The notes: generated by a model not told the origin, from the letters alone. A DNA stretch of 64,000 bases from Nocardia niwae NBRC 108934 = DSM 45340 (GCF_001613465.1 NZ_BDCK01000024.1:186001-250000); one strand, 5' to 3'. Positions 27,833-36,158 are shown, counted from the stretch's first letter. Made by a program: numbers and translations.

Positions 27833-28654
27833 CTACTGCTGCGCGGCCTGCCCCTTGTTCATCTGCGGCTGCGCCGAACCGGGCTGGGCCGGATTGATGG
27901 CGGACTGGGCGCCACCGGCAGGCAGCTGATCCCCGCGCATGGACGCACGGATCTGCTCCAGCTTGCTGTGCCCGGCCATCTGGATGCTCGCCTGCTGCAC
28001 TTCGAGCATGCGACCCTGCACCGAGTTCTGCGCGAGTTCGGCGGCACCCAGGGCGTTGGCGTAGCGGCGTTCGATCTTCTCGCGCACCGCGTCCAGGCTC
28101 GGCGTGCTGCCCGGCGCGGACAGCGTCGAATCCATCTGCTGCAACGAGGCGGAGACCTGCTCCTGCATCTTGGCCTGCTCCAGCTGGCTGAGCAGCTTGG
28201 TGCGCTCGGCGACCTTCTGCTGCAACAGCATCGCGTTCTGCTCCACGGCCTTCTTGGCCTGGGCAGCCGCCTGCAGCGACTGGTCGTGCAGGACCTTCAG
28301 GTCCTCGACGGACTGCTCGGCGGTCACCAGTTGCGCCGCGAACGCCTCGGCGGCGTTGGTGTACTGGATAGCCTTCTCGGTGTCGCCCGCGGCGGTGGCC
28401 TGATCGGCCAGCAGGACGGCCTGGCGCGCGTTGGCGTTGAGCTTCTCGACTTCGTCCAGCTGCCGGTTCAGCTTCATCTCCAGCTGGCGCTGATTGCCGA
28501 TGACCGATGCGGCCTGCTGCGAAAGGGCCTGGTGCTGCCGCTGGGCTTCCTCGATAGCCTGCTGAATCTGGACCTTCGGATCCGCGTGCTCCTCGATCTT
28601 CGAATCGAAGAGGGCCATCAGGTATTTCCAGGCCTTGACGAACGGATTAGCCAT
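27833..28654 (-). CDS. pspA: Phage-shock protein A (PspA/IM30)
   Basis: PspA binds stressed membranes and forms large scaffolds. The 273-residue protein starts MANPFVKAWKYLMALFDSKIEEHADPKVQIQQAIEEAQ, the family amphipathic helix, followed by a long coiled coil (QQAASVIGNQRQLEMKLNRQ, QAKKAVEQNAMLLQQKVAERTKLLSQLEQAKMQEQ). It ends in a Gln/Pro-rich tail. ATG 28654 has GGAGGCGGGATC upstream. It is flanked by clgR and pspM, as in M. tuberculosis. Confidence 0.95.
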   Translation of the reverse strand: MANPFVKAWKYLMALFDSKIEEHADPKVQIQQAIEEAQRQHQALSQQAASVIGNQRQLEMKLNRQLDEVEKLNANARQAVLLADQATAAGDTEKAIQYTNAAEAFAAQLVTAEQSVEDLKVLHDQSLQAAAQAKKAVEQNAMLLQQKVAERTKLLSQLEQAKMQEQVSASLQQMDSTLSAPGSTPSLDAVREKIERRYANALGAAELAQNSVQGRMLEVQQASIQMAGHSKLEQIRASMRGDQLPAGGAQSAINPAQPGSAQPQMNKGQAAQQ

Positions 28655-28854
28655 CGATTGATCCCGCCTCCATCTGACATGCCGCGCTCGGGCGCGACTC
28701 CAGTGCGCGACCGTCACGCACTCGATATGTGCCTATCCTCCACCATGTGGCACCCGGGCCGGGCGAACCCGGCCCAACCGACGCCTAGGGGAGAATCTAT
28801 CCGCTTTCCGCACCGGCCCGCAGCGCTGCCGCCATGGCAACGTCTCGTTGCGCC

Positions 28855-29301
28855 TCACACGCCCTTCACCAGGACCAACATGTCCGATCGCGGAGCGGGG
28901 ATGACGATCCGGGTGTCCTGCGCCAGCGGCAGCGGGCGCGCCGCGGGATCGGCCGCCGACATGGACGCCGCCGCGGGTTCGTCCTGCGCCGCGGGCTCGG
29001 CGGCCACCTGCTCCGACTCCGCGGCCGCGGCCGCCGCGTCGTTCGCGGTCGCCTCGGCGGTCGGTCCGTCGGCGCCCGCCATGATCGTGCTCACATCCCA
29101 CAGCACCCGGGACAGCGGCACGTCCAGCGCTTCGCAGATGGCGGCCAGCAATTCACTGGAAGCCTCCTTACGACCGCGCTCGACTTCGGAGAGATAGCCC
29201 AGGCTCACCCGCGCGGAGGTCGACACCTCGCGCAACGTCCGGTTCTGGGCGAGACGCGCACGCCGCAGACTGTCCCCGATCGCCTCTCGCAGCAGCGTCA
29301 T
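28855..29301 (-). CDS. clgR: XRE-family regulator ClgR
   Basis: ClgR activates Clp protease genes and, in mycobacteria, pspA. The 148-residue product has an N-terminal HTH (IGDSLRRARLAQNRTLREVSTSARVSLGYLSEVERGRKEASSELLAAICEAL). A low-complexity Ala/Glu region with AAAAAES follows, then a conserved C-terminal tail DMLVLVKGV. AAGGAG precedes the ATG. It is next to pspA and downstream of cinA, both common contexts for ClgR. Confidence 0.93.
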   Translation of the reverse strand: MTLLREAIGDSLRRARLAQNRTLREVSTSARVSLGYLSEVERGRKEASSELLAAICEALDVPLSRVLWDVSTIMAGADGPTAEATANDAAAAAAESEQVAAEPAAQDEPAAASMSAADPAARPLPLAQDTRIVIPAPRSDMLVLVKGV

Positions 29302-29413
29302 CTCGTTCTCCTTCGCTCCCGGTCGCCGGGCCGAGGCGATTCTCGACCCCACGCATGCCGTTCTTTCTGGCACAACGTCCGGGCCGGGGCGGTTGGTTCC
29401 CGCCCGGGGCATC

Positions 29414-29941
29414 TCAGCCGCTCCACCCGACGCGGTCGGCCGGACCCGTGCCCGCCTCCCGCACACACCGCAGCAATTCCGACACCGCCGCGCGCGTCGC
29501 ACCGATTCTGATCGTCCACCGGTCGCCCGGGAGTTTCAACCGCATCACTTCGGTGTGCCCGGGACCGGCCAGTCCGAGGAAGACAGTGCCGACCGGGTGC
29601 CCGTCCTGCGAATCGGGCCCCGCAACACCGGTCAGGCCGACGCCCCAGTCCGCGCCGCATCGGGTGCGCGCGCCGACGGCCAGCTGTTCGGCGGTGCTCG
29701 CCGCCACCGGGCCTTCGGCCGCGAGCACTTCGGCGTCCACGCCCGCGAGGCTGTGCTTGAGATCGGTGGCGTACACCACCAGGCCGCCGCGCAGCACGGC
29801 GCTGGCGCCGGGCACCCCGGCGATGGTCGCGGCGAGCAGGCCCGCGGTCAGGGATTCGGCCGTTGCCACGGTTTGCCGCACAGTTACCAGCGCACGCACC
29901 AGATCGATCGCGGGCACGCCTTCCACGAGCGGATCGCTCAT
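29414..29941 (-). CDS. CinA-family nicotinamide-nucleotide amidohydrolase (PncC type)
   Basis: A 175-residue stand-alone CinA C-terminal domain. Family motifs are TVATAESLTAGLLAATIAGVPGASAVLRGGLVVYAT, VAASTAEQLAVGAR and VGLTGVAGPDSQDGHPVGTVFLGLA. It probably deamidates NMN in pyridine-nucleotide recycling. The N-terminal CinA half is absent, as in PncC. It is translationally coupled to pgsA through ATGA. Confidence 0.92.
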   Translation of the reverse strand: MSDPLVEGVPAIDLVRALVTVRQTVATAESLTAGLLAATIAGVPGASAVLRGGLVVYATDLKHSLAGVDAEVLAAEGPVAASTAEQLAVGARTRCGADWGVGLTGVAGPDSQDGHPVGTVFLGLAGPGHTEVMRLKLPGDRWTIRIGATRAAVSELLRCVREAGTGPADRVGWSG

Positions 29942-30597
29942 ACGCCGCGCGTCCGCCCCGGCCCGCCCGCGAACCACACCCGAGCCGCCTGACCGACGTA
30001 GTCGAGCCCTGTGGCCACGGTCAGCGCGACCGCCACGTACATCAGCAGCATGCCGCTCGCGGCCACCCAGCCCGACAGCGGCAACAGCAGCATGGCTATG
30101 GCCAGCGACTGGACCAGCGTTTTCAGCTTGCCGCCGCGCCCGGCGGGAATCACGCCGCGACGCACGACGACCAGGCGCAGCAATGTGACGCCGATCTCGC
30201 GTCCGCAGATCACCAGGGTGATCCACCAGGCCAGATCGCCGAGCACAGACAGCCCGATCACCGCGGACCCGATCAGCGCCTTGTCCGCGATCGGATCGGC
30301 GAGCTTCCCGAAATCGGTCACCAGGCCGTATTTGCGAGCCAGTTGCCCATCGAACCGGTCGGTGATCGCGGCGAGGCCGAACAGCGCCGCGGCGGCGATC
30401 CGCCAGCCGGTCTCGTGCCCACCCCCGACGAACAGCGCCACGACGAACAGCGGCACGATCGCGATGCGCAGCATGGTGAGCACATTCGCGATGTTCAGCA
30501 GCGGCGGCCCGGTCTCGGCCTGAGCGGGCGCGAAGCCGGGCCGGGTCGGGGCGGGCGCGACCCAGGGGCGGTCCGTCTCGTCGGGTTGTACGCTCAT
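29938..30597 (-). CDS. pgsA: CDP-diacylglycerol-glycerol-3-phosphate phosphatidyltransferase
   Basis: PgsA makes phosphatidylglycerophosphate at the membrane. The 219-residue protein has the CDP-alcohol phosphatidyltransferase signature D-G-x2-A-R-x8-G-x3-D-x3-D, seen as DGQLAR, FGKLAD and PIAD. Several membrane helices are predicted. The order pgsA-cinA-clgR downstream of ftsK is widespread in actinobacteria. In M. tuberculosis the related gene here is pgsA3. Confidence 0.93.
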   Translation of the reverse strand: MSVQPDETDRPWVAPAPTRPGFAPAQAETGPPLLNIANVLTMLRIAIVPLFVVALFVGGGHETGWRIAAAALFGLAAITDRFDGQLARKYGLVTDFGKLADPIADKALIGSAVIGLSVLGDLAWWITLVICGREIGVTLLRLVVVRRGVIPAGRGGKLKTLVQSLAIAMLLLPLSGWVAASGMLLMYVAVALTVATGLDYVGQAARVWFAGGPGRTRGV

Positions 30598-30739
30598 GCC
30601 TTCGCCTCACCGGCGATCGGCTCGGTCACGGCCGCCTCGTCACCGCGTCGCGCGGCACGGCGCGAAGCGGTGAGCTGAACGGGTGGATCTGCGGCACACG
30701 TTCAGACTATCGGTAGCCGGGCCGACTACTGTGCACCCC

Positions 30740-31306
30740 ATGACCTCTCGGGGACCACTAGGTGGTTCGACCAGCGACGCGTATCCGGGCGCGGCTTCGG
30801 CCGCGCGGAGTTCCCTCCCGGTCGTCCGACGCGCGCGAACCTCCGATGTGCCCGAGATCAAACGCCTCGTCGATGAATACGCCGGCCGGATCCTGCTGGA
30901 GAAGAACCTGGTCACCCTCTACGAGGCGGTGCAGGAATTCTGGGTCGCCGAACTGGACGGCCGGGTCGTCGGCTGCGGCGCGCTGCACGTGCTGTGGGCC
31001 GACCTCGGGGAGGTGCGCACGGTCGCGGTGCACCCCGATGTCAAGGGCAGCGGTGTGGGCAAGCTCATCGTGCAGCGGTTGATCGCGGTAGCCCGCGAAC
31101 TCGAACTGGAGCGGGTGTTCGTACTGACATTCGAAGTGGAGTTCTTCGGCAGGCACGGCTTCGTCGAGATCGACGGCACGCCGGTCACCGCCGAGGTGTA
31201 TGCCGAGATGTGCCGCTCCTACGACACCGGTGTGGCCGAGTTCCTCGATCTGAGCTATGTGAAGCCCAACACCCTCGGCAATACTCGGATGCTGCTGACG
31301 CTCTGA
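30740..31306 (+). CDS. argA: N-acetylglutamate synthase (GNAT type)
   Basis: This enzyme acetylates glutamate in the first step of arginine synthesis. The 188-residue protein closely follows Rv2747: VVRRARTSDVPEIKRLVDEYAG, ILLEKNLVTLYEAVQEFWVAEL, VRTVAVHPDVKGSGVGKLIV for acetyl-CoA binding, and the signature EFLDLSYVKPNTLGNTRMLL. It has an extra 25-residue N-terminal Gly/Ser/Ala stretch. The start may be at a later codon, since no clear ribosome site precedes ATG 30740. Confidence 0.93.
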   Translation: MTSRGPLGGSTSDAYPGAASAARSSLPVVRRARTSDVPEIKRLVDEYAGRILLEKNLVTLYEAVQEFWVAELDGRVVGCGALHVLWADLGEVRTVAVHPDVKGSGVGKLIVQRLIAVARELELERVFVLTFEVEFFGRHGFVEIDGTPVTAEVYAEMCRSYDTGVAEFLDLSYVKPNTLGNTRMLLTL

Positions 31307-31330
31307 GACCACCCACAGGAAGCGATACCC

Positions 31331-31615
31331 GTGCCGATCTTCGCCGTCCATTACGTCTACTCCCAGGCCACCGCCGCGGACCGGGACGTCCACCGTCCCG
31401 AGCACCGCGCCTGGCTGGCCGGCCTGCTGGAGTCCGGCGCCCTGCTCAGCAGCGGTCCGTACCCGGACGGGTCCGGAGCGCTGCTGATCTTCCGCTCGGA
31501 GGACGCCGGACAGTTGAAGGACCTGCTCGCCCAGGATCCGTTCGCCCGGGAGAACCTGATCGAGGACGTGCGCGCCGTGGAGTGGGCCCCGGTCTTCGGC
31601 GCCTTCGCGTCCTGA
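31331..31615 (+). CDS. YciI-like protein
   Basis: A 94-residue ferredoxin-like fold protein with the YciI pattern: FAVHYVYSQATAADRDVHRPEHRAWLAGLLESGALLSSGPYPDGSGALLIF, then an acidic segment and EDVRAVEWAPVFGAF. The His in DVHRPEHRAWL corresponds to the proposed catalytic His of the family. Function unknown. It follows argA by 24 bases and is probably co-transcribed. Confidence 0.9.
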   Translation: MPIFAVHYVYSQATAADRDVHRPEHRAWLAGLLESGALLSSGPYPDGSGALLIFRSEDAGQLKDLLAQDPFARENLIEDVRAVEWAPVFGAFAS

Positions 31616-31619
31616 CCGG

Positions 31620-32600
31620 CTAACGCTCCGCTCGCACGCGCGTCCGGGCCAGGCTGGCGACCGTCGCAACCACCAGGATGCCCAGGATCACGCCCAGCGA
31701 GACGGGCGTGGAGATCTCCGGGACCGAGACGGGCTCGCCGCCGTTGACGAACGGCAGCGTGTTCTCGTGCAGGGCGTGCAGCACCAGCTTCACGCCGATG
31801 AACGCGAGGATCGCGGCCAGCCCGTAGGACAGGTAGACCAGCCGGTCGAGCAGCCCGCCGATCAGGAAGTACAGCTGTCGCAGGCCCATGAGCGCGAACG
31901 CGTTCGCGGTGAAGACGAGGTATGGCTGCTCGGTCAGGCCGTAGATCGCCGGGATGGAGTCCAGCGCGAACAGCAGATCGGCGAATCCGATGGCCAGCAA
32001 CGCCAGCAACAGCGGCGTGACCGCCCGGCGTCCGTCGATCCTGGTCACCAGCTTGTCGCCGTCGTAGACGTCGGTGGTCGGCAGCACGCGCTTGGCCAGT
32101 GCCACGATCCGGCTGTCGCGTTTCTCCTCGACCTCGACCTCGTGGCCGCTGTCCCGCAGCAGCTTCACCGCGGTGTAGACGAGAAAGAGACCGAACAGGT
32201 AGAACACCCAGCTGAACGCGCTGATCGCGGCCGCGCCGACGGCGATGAACGCACCGCGCATGACCAGTGCGAGCACGATGCCGATCAGCAGCACCTTCTG
32301 CTGGTAGATCCGCGGCACCGCGAAGGTGGACATGATGATCAGGAAGACGAACAGGTTGTCCACCGAGAGCGCCTTCTCGGTGACGAAGCCCGCGTAGTAC
32401 TCCCCGGCGTAGGTGGAACCCCACTGCCAGGCGACCACACCGCCGAACAGCAGCGCCAGCCCGATGTACACCGCGGACCAGAACCCGGATTCCCGGAACG
32501 TCGGTTCGTGCGGAGTGCGGACATGGGCGAAGAAGTCGAAGACGAACAGTCCGAGGATCACCACGATGGTGATCACCCATTCGAGTGCGGTTACATGCAT
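31620..32600 (-). CDS. TerC-family integral membrane protein
   Basis: A 326-residue protein with about nine membrane helices and the TerC motifs EKALSVDNLFVFLIIM and GFADLLFALDSIPAIYGLT, whose acidic residues probably bind a metal ion. TerC proteins are linked to tellurite resistance and to loading manganese into exported proteins. ATG 32600 is chosen at the start of homology (ALEWVITIVVILGLFVFDF). No strong ribosome site is seen. Confidence 0.92.
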   Translation of the reverse strand: MHVTALEWVITIVVILGLFVFDFFAHVRTPHEPTFRESGFWSAVYIGLALLFGGVVAWQWGSTYAGEYYAGFVTEKALSVDNLFVFLIIMSTFAVPRIYQQKVLLIGIVLALVMRGAFIAVGAAAISAFSWVFYLFGLFLVYTAVKLLRDSGHEVEVEEKRDSRIVALAKRVLPTTDVYDGDKLVTRIDGRRAVTPLLLALLAIGFADLLFALDSIPAIYGLTEQPYLVFTANAFALMGLRQLYFLIGGLLDRLVYLSYGLAAILAFIGVKLVLHALHENTLPFVNGGEPVSVPEISTPVSLGVILGILVVATVASLARTRVRAER

Positions 32601-32673
32601 GCGGCGTGCCGATCGAAAGCGAAGGTCATGATGTCCATAATGCCCGATTTGTCTGCTGTTCTTTGATAGCGGG

Positions 32674-32982
32674 GTGATTGCCGACCATAATTCCACATGC
32701 GTTCACCCACCCGTTCGTGTCACAGTCGACGTTCGCGGGACGGCACCACCTAACGTCCCGTTCGGCCAGACCACAACACACGAATGGAGCCACGGTCCAG
32801 GCGAGGTGGTGAGCGCGCTGCCGGCCGCGGGCCTTACGCTGACCGGACCGGTCGAGCACCGCACTGTTGCGTCGAACGCGTTGCCCGGCCTGGTGACAGC
32901 GGGACGGGACGCTGAATGGCGGCTGACTCGGCATCCGGAGCGGCTGCCGCTGAGTTATACCCTTCAGGCGCGGAAGAACTGA
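32674..32982 (+). pseudogene. C-terminal fragment of a SAM methyltransferase
   Basis: From about 32780 the frame reads THEWSHGPGEVVSALPAAGL, VEHRTVASNALPG and GEWRLTRHPERLPLSYTLQA. These match the C-terminal end of class I methyltransferases of the type 11 family. The SAM-binding domain is absent: the frame closes at 32674 and no GxGxG motif lies upstream in any frame. It is best read as the remnant of a deleted gene. Confidence 0.65.
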
Positions 32983-33081
32983 ACCGGGTAGTTTCGGCGG
33001 CGAAGGAAAAACGGTTCCCAACACCGGCGTCCGATGCTACTTTCTGAGCCTGCGAAGATCGGATCACAGGAAGGCGAGACG

Positions 33082-33189
33082 ATGACCGGGACAACGAGGC
33101 GACAGGTGTTGCCCGACGGTGTCTCGCGCGCCCACGCCGTGCTATCGATCTCATTCGTCACCTGGCGAGCAGCGCGGAGCCGCCCCTGA
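33082..33189 (+). CDS. Possible leader peptide (35 aa) with one Trp codon
   Basis: A 35-codon frame begins MTGTTRRQVLPDGVSRAH, includes the stretch FVTWRAARSRP and ends at 33189. AGGAAGG lies 7 bases before the ATG. The single Trp codon is codon 28. The stop lies 4 bases before a set of competing hairpins and a terminator that precede a Trp-like tRNA gene. Translation and function are inferred only. Confidence 0.4.
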   Translation: MTGTTRRQVLPDGVSRAHAVLSISFVTWRAARSRP

Positions 33190-33216
33190 ACGTGTCTTGC
33201 ACAGACCCGTACCGAA

Positions 33217-33258
33217 GGGGTCACTCCGCGGCGAACCGCCCGAGAGTGGCCCCTTTTT
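33217..33258 (+). terminator. Intrinsic terminator with competing upstream hairpins
   Basis: The outer stem GGGGTCACTC/GAGTGGCCCC (one G-T pair) encloses an inner GCGG-CGAA-CCGC hairpin and is followed by five T. The left arm can instead pair as GACCC (33204) with GGGTC (33218). GACCC itself overlaps a GTCT/AGAC hairpin at 33194-33206. This gives the 1:2, 2:3, 3:4 layout of an attenuator. Confidence 0.75.
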
Positions 33259-33265
33259 CGTGCGA

Positions 33266-33338
33266 ACGGACGTAGCTCAGCCGGTAGAGCAGCGGTCTCC
33301 AAAACCGTCGGTCGTGGGTTGGAATCCCTCCGTCCGTG
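33266..33338 (+). tRNA. tRNA-Trp-like (anticodon CCA), atypical T-arm
   Basis: A full cloverleaf can be drawn: acceptor ACGGACG/CGTCCGT, D-stem GCTC/GAGC, anticodon stem GCGGT/ACCGT with loop CTCCAAA (anticodon CCA), T-stem GTGGG/CCCTC and discriminator G, the bacterial Trp identity base. Two features are odd. The T-loop is TTGGAAT, so the near-universal C56 is G. The T-stem also has a U-U mismatch at 50-64. CCA is not encoded. It starts 8 bases after a terminator T-run. It may be a defective or specialised second tRNA-Trp. Confidence 0.7.
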
Positions 33339-33367
33339 CCGAACCTTTCCGGTCGAACCCCGACCGA

Positions 33368-33444
33368 TCCCTCGTAGCCCAATCGGTAGAGGCGCCGGAC
33401 CTAGATTCCGGGAGATGCGAGTTCGAATCTCGCCGAGGGAACCA
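33368..33444 (+). tRNA. tRNA-like gene, class I, anticodon UAG by position
   Basis: The acceptor TCCCTCG/CGAGGGA, anticodon stem CCGGA/TCCGG and T-arm GCGAG-TTCGAAT-CTCGC are all perfect, and an A plus CCA is encoded at 33441-33444. The anticodon loop is CCTAGAT, giving UAG with C instead of the nearly universal U at position 33. UAG would mean Leu, but the variable loop is only 5 bases, whereas bacterial Leu tRNAs have a long arm. The charging identity is undetermined. It ends 6 bases from the ftsK stop, on the opposite strand. Confidence 0.7.
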
Positions 33445-33450
33445 GCCGGA

Positions 33451-36042
33451 TCACTCCGGCGGCTCCGAGCCGCCGCCCTCACCGCCGCCGCGGATCGACC
33501 ACAGGAGTCCTTCCAGCTCATCGGGTTTCACGAGTACGTCGCGCGCCTTGGAGCCCTCGCTCGGGCCGACCACACCGCGGGTCTCCATGAGGTCCATCAG
33601 CCGCCCCGCCTTGGCGAACCCGACGCGCAGCTTGCGCTGCAGCATGGAGGTGGAGCCGAACTGCGAGGTGACCACGAGTTCCACCGCCTGCAAGAAGACG
33701 TCGAGATCGTCGCCGATGTCGGGGTCGACGTCCTTCTTCTCCCCCGGCTTGGCCGCGGTCACGCCCTCTTGATAGTCCGGCTCGGCCTGGTTCTTGGTGA
33801 AGTCGACGACGGCGTGGATCTCCTCGTCGCTGATGAACGCGCCCTGCAACCGGGTCGGTTTGCCCGCCCCCATCGGCAGGAACAAGCCATCACCCATGCC
33901 GATCAGCTTCTCCGCGCCGGGCTGATCGAGGATGACGCGCGAGTCGGTCAGTGACGAGGTGGCGAAGGCCAGCCGGGAGGGCACGTTGGTCTTGATCAGA
34001 CCGGTCACCACGTCCACCGAGGGCCGCTGCGTGGCCAGCACGAGATGGATGCCGGCCGCTCGGGCCTTCTGGGTGATGCGGACGATGGCGTCTTCCACGT
34101 CGCGCGGAGCGGTCATCATCAGATCGGCCAGCTCGTCGACGATGGCCAGGATGTACGGGTAGGGCCGGTACACCCGTTCGCTGCCCAGCGGCGCGGTGAT
34201 CGCGCCCGACTTCACCTTCTTGTTGAAGTCGTCGATGTGACGCACCTTGTTGGCCTGCATGTCCTGATAGCGCTGCTCCATCTCCTCGACCAGCCAGGCC
34301 AGCGCGGCCGCCGCCTTCTTCGGCTGGGTGATGATGGGCGTGATCAGGTGCGGAATTCCCTCGTACGGGGTGAGTTCCACCATCTTCGGGTCGATCAGGA
34401 TCATCCTGACCTCGTCGGGCGTCGCCCGCTGCAGCAGGGACACCAGCATCGAGTTCACGAAGCTCGACTTACCCGAACCGGTGGAGCCCGCGACCAGCAG
34501 ATGCGGCATCTTGGCCAGGTTCGCCGAGACGAACTCGCCCTCGATGTTCTTGCCCAGGCCGATCACCAGCGGATGGTGGTCGGTGCGAGTACTGGGCGCC
34601 TTGAGCACGTCGGCCAGCCGGACCAGCTCGCGGTCGGCGTTGGGCACCTCGATGCCGACGGCGGACTTGCCGGGGATCGGCGCCAGCAGCCGGACGTTCT
34701 CCGTCGCGACGGCGTAGGCGATGTTGCGCGCCAGCGCGGTGATCTTCTCGACCTTCACGCCCGGCCCGAGTTCGACCTCGTAGCGCGTGACCGTCGGGCC
34801 GCGCACGAAGCCGGTCACCGCGGCGTCGATCTTGAACTGCACCAGCACCTCGGTGATCGCCTCGATCATCGATTCGTTGGCGGCGCTGCGTTTCTTGGGC
34901 GGGTCCCCGTCGGTCAGCAAGGACAGCGGCGGCAGGGTGTAGTCGCCTTCGACCTCGCGATCGGTCACGAACTCCAGCTGCTGCGGCGGCGGTGGCGTCT
35001 GATCCTCGACCACCGCGGCGGGACGCTGCTTCTTCGGCTTGGGTTTCGGCGTGGGTTCCTCGACCGCGATCGGCTTGGCGTCGCGCAGCGGCGGTTCGCC
35101 GAGCGCCTCGGTGACCGCGTCGGGGTCGCCGAACTCGTCGGGCGGGTAGTTCTCCGCAGGCGTGCGACCGCGCCGTTTGGCGGTGGCGCGGTGCACCGGG
35201 AAGCCGTCGGCGTCGTAGTCGGCCGGATCGTAGTCCCGATACTCGCCGTCGAATTCGCCGTAGTCGTCGCCACCGGTCTCGGCGCCGAGGTAGCGCCGCA
35301 GCTTGTCCGGCACCTCGCGCACCGTCGTCCCGGTCACAAGCAGCGCGCCGAAGACGATGGCCAGCAGGAGGATCGGGACCGAGAGCCAGGCGGTGAGACC
35401 GTTGGTCAGCGGCCCGCCGGTCACGAAGCCGACGAAACCGGCCGCGCGGGAACGTCCGTGCGCGTCGGTGGGTGCGCCCGCCGCGATGTGCCACAGTCCG
35501 AGGATCGGCAAGCCGATCAGCAGGCCGCCGAGCACCAGCCGCGGCCGGATCTCGGGACGCGGTTCGGTGCGCATCAAGACGACGGCGACCCCGGAGGCGA
35601 CGAAAGGCAGCGCCGCGGACGCCGAGCCGGAGATCGCGCGGATCACGTCCTCGACCCAATGGCCGACCGGCCCGCCCGCCGACAACCAGACCGCCGCCGC
35701 GATCACGGCGCTCAGGGCGATCAACGCCAGCGCGATGCCGTCACGCCGATGCCCGTGCTCGATCTCGCCCGCGCGGCTCAACGTCCGGGTGGTCGCGCCG
35801 AGTCCGCGCGCCAGCACGGTCCAGCCGCTGCCGATACCGCGTGTGATGACCGCGAGCGGAGCCGTGTTCGACGGGCGGCGGGCCGGACGCCGAGCCGCGG
35901 CGCCACGCCTGCGGGGCGTGGCGGCCGCTCGTGGCGCCGTCGCGCGGGGGGTGGCCGCGCGAGACCGCGCCGTAGTGGTCCTCCCCCGCGCCGATCCCGC
36001 CCGCGCCCGAGTCGTCGTGGTGCTGCGGGACTTACCTGCCAT
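33451..36042 (-). CDS. ftsK: DNA translocase FtsK
   Basis: FtsK pumps chromosomal DNA at the division septum. The 863-residue protein has a basic Ala/Arg/Thr-rich N-terminus and about four membrane helices (residues about 95-235). An acidic linker follows, then the motor domain with Walker A GSTGSGKS and Walker B ILAIVDELADLM. At the C-terminus is the gamma winged helix (VVTSQFGSTSMLQRKLRVGFAKAGRLMDLMETRGVVGPSEGSKAR), which reads the polar KOPS sequences. It lies in the same place as Rv2748c. Confidence 0.96.
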   Translation of the reverse strand: MAGKSRSTTTTRARAGSARGRTTTARSRAATPRATAPRAAATPRRRGAAARRPARRPSNTAPLAVITRGIGSGWTVLARGLGATTRTLSRAGEIEHGHRRDGIALALIALSAVIAAAVWLSAGGPVGHWVEDVIRAISGSASAALPFVASGVAVVLMRTEPRPEIRPRLVLGGLLIGLPILGLWHIAAGAPTDAHGRSRAAGFVGFVTGGPLTNGLTAWLSVPILLLAIVFGALLVTGTTVREVPDKLRRYLGAETGGDDYGEFDGEYRDYDPADYDADGFPVHRATAKRRGRTPAENYPPDEFGDPDAVTEALGEPPLRDAKPIAVEEPTPKPKPKKQRPAAVVEDQTPPPPQQLEFVTDREVEGDYTLPPLSLLTDGDPPKKRSAANESMIEAITEVLVQFKIDAAVTGFVRGPTVTRYEVELGPGVKVEKITALARNIAYAVATENVRLLAPIPGKSAVGIEVPNADRELVRLADVLKAPSTRTDHHPLVIGLGKNIEGEFVSANLAKMPHLLVAGSTGSGKSSFVNSMLVSLLQRATPDEVRMILIDPKMVELTPYEGIPHLITPIITQPKKAAAALAWLVEEMEQRYQDMQANKVRHIDDFNKKVKSGAITAPLGSERVYRPYPYILAIVDELADLMMTAPRDVEDAIVRITQKARAAGIHLVLATQRPSVDVVTGLIKTNVPSRLAFATSSLTDSRVILDQPGAEKLIGMGDGLFLPMGAGKPTRLQGAFISDEEIHAVVDFTKNQAEPDYQEGVTAAKPGEKKDVDPDIGDDLDVFLQAVELVVTSQFGSTSMLQRKLRVGFAKAGRLMDLMETRGVVGPSEGSKARDVLVKPDELEGLLWSIRGGGEGGGSEPPE

Positions 36043-36158
36043 GGCCCCAGGCTAGCCGCAATCGCCCCATCCGGACCATCCGCAACACTGGCACCGTTGT
36101 GCCGCTACCGGCTTTTCGTCGCTCGTCCGGCCCTTCGACCGGGGGCGACGGACATTTT

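Noticed and set aside
33204..33260. T-box riboswitch in front of the tRNA pair
   Set aside because: The conserved T-box sequence (AGGGTGGNACCGCG) and specifier loop are not present. The structure is better described as an attenuator-like terminator.
32601..33450. Integrated phage or genomic island at the tRNA genes
   Set aside because: No integrase, no direct repeat of a tRNA 3' end and no phage gene were found in the window. Only a methyltransferase stub is present.
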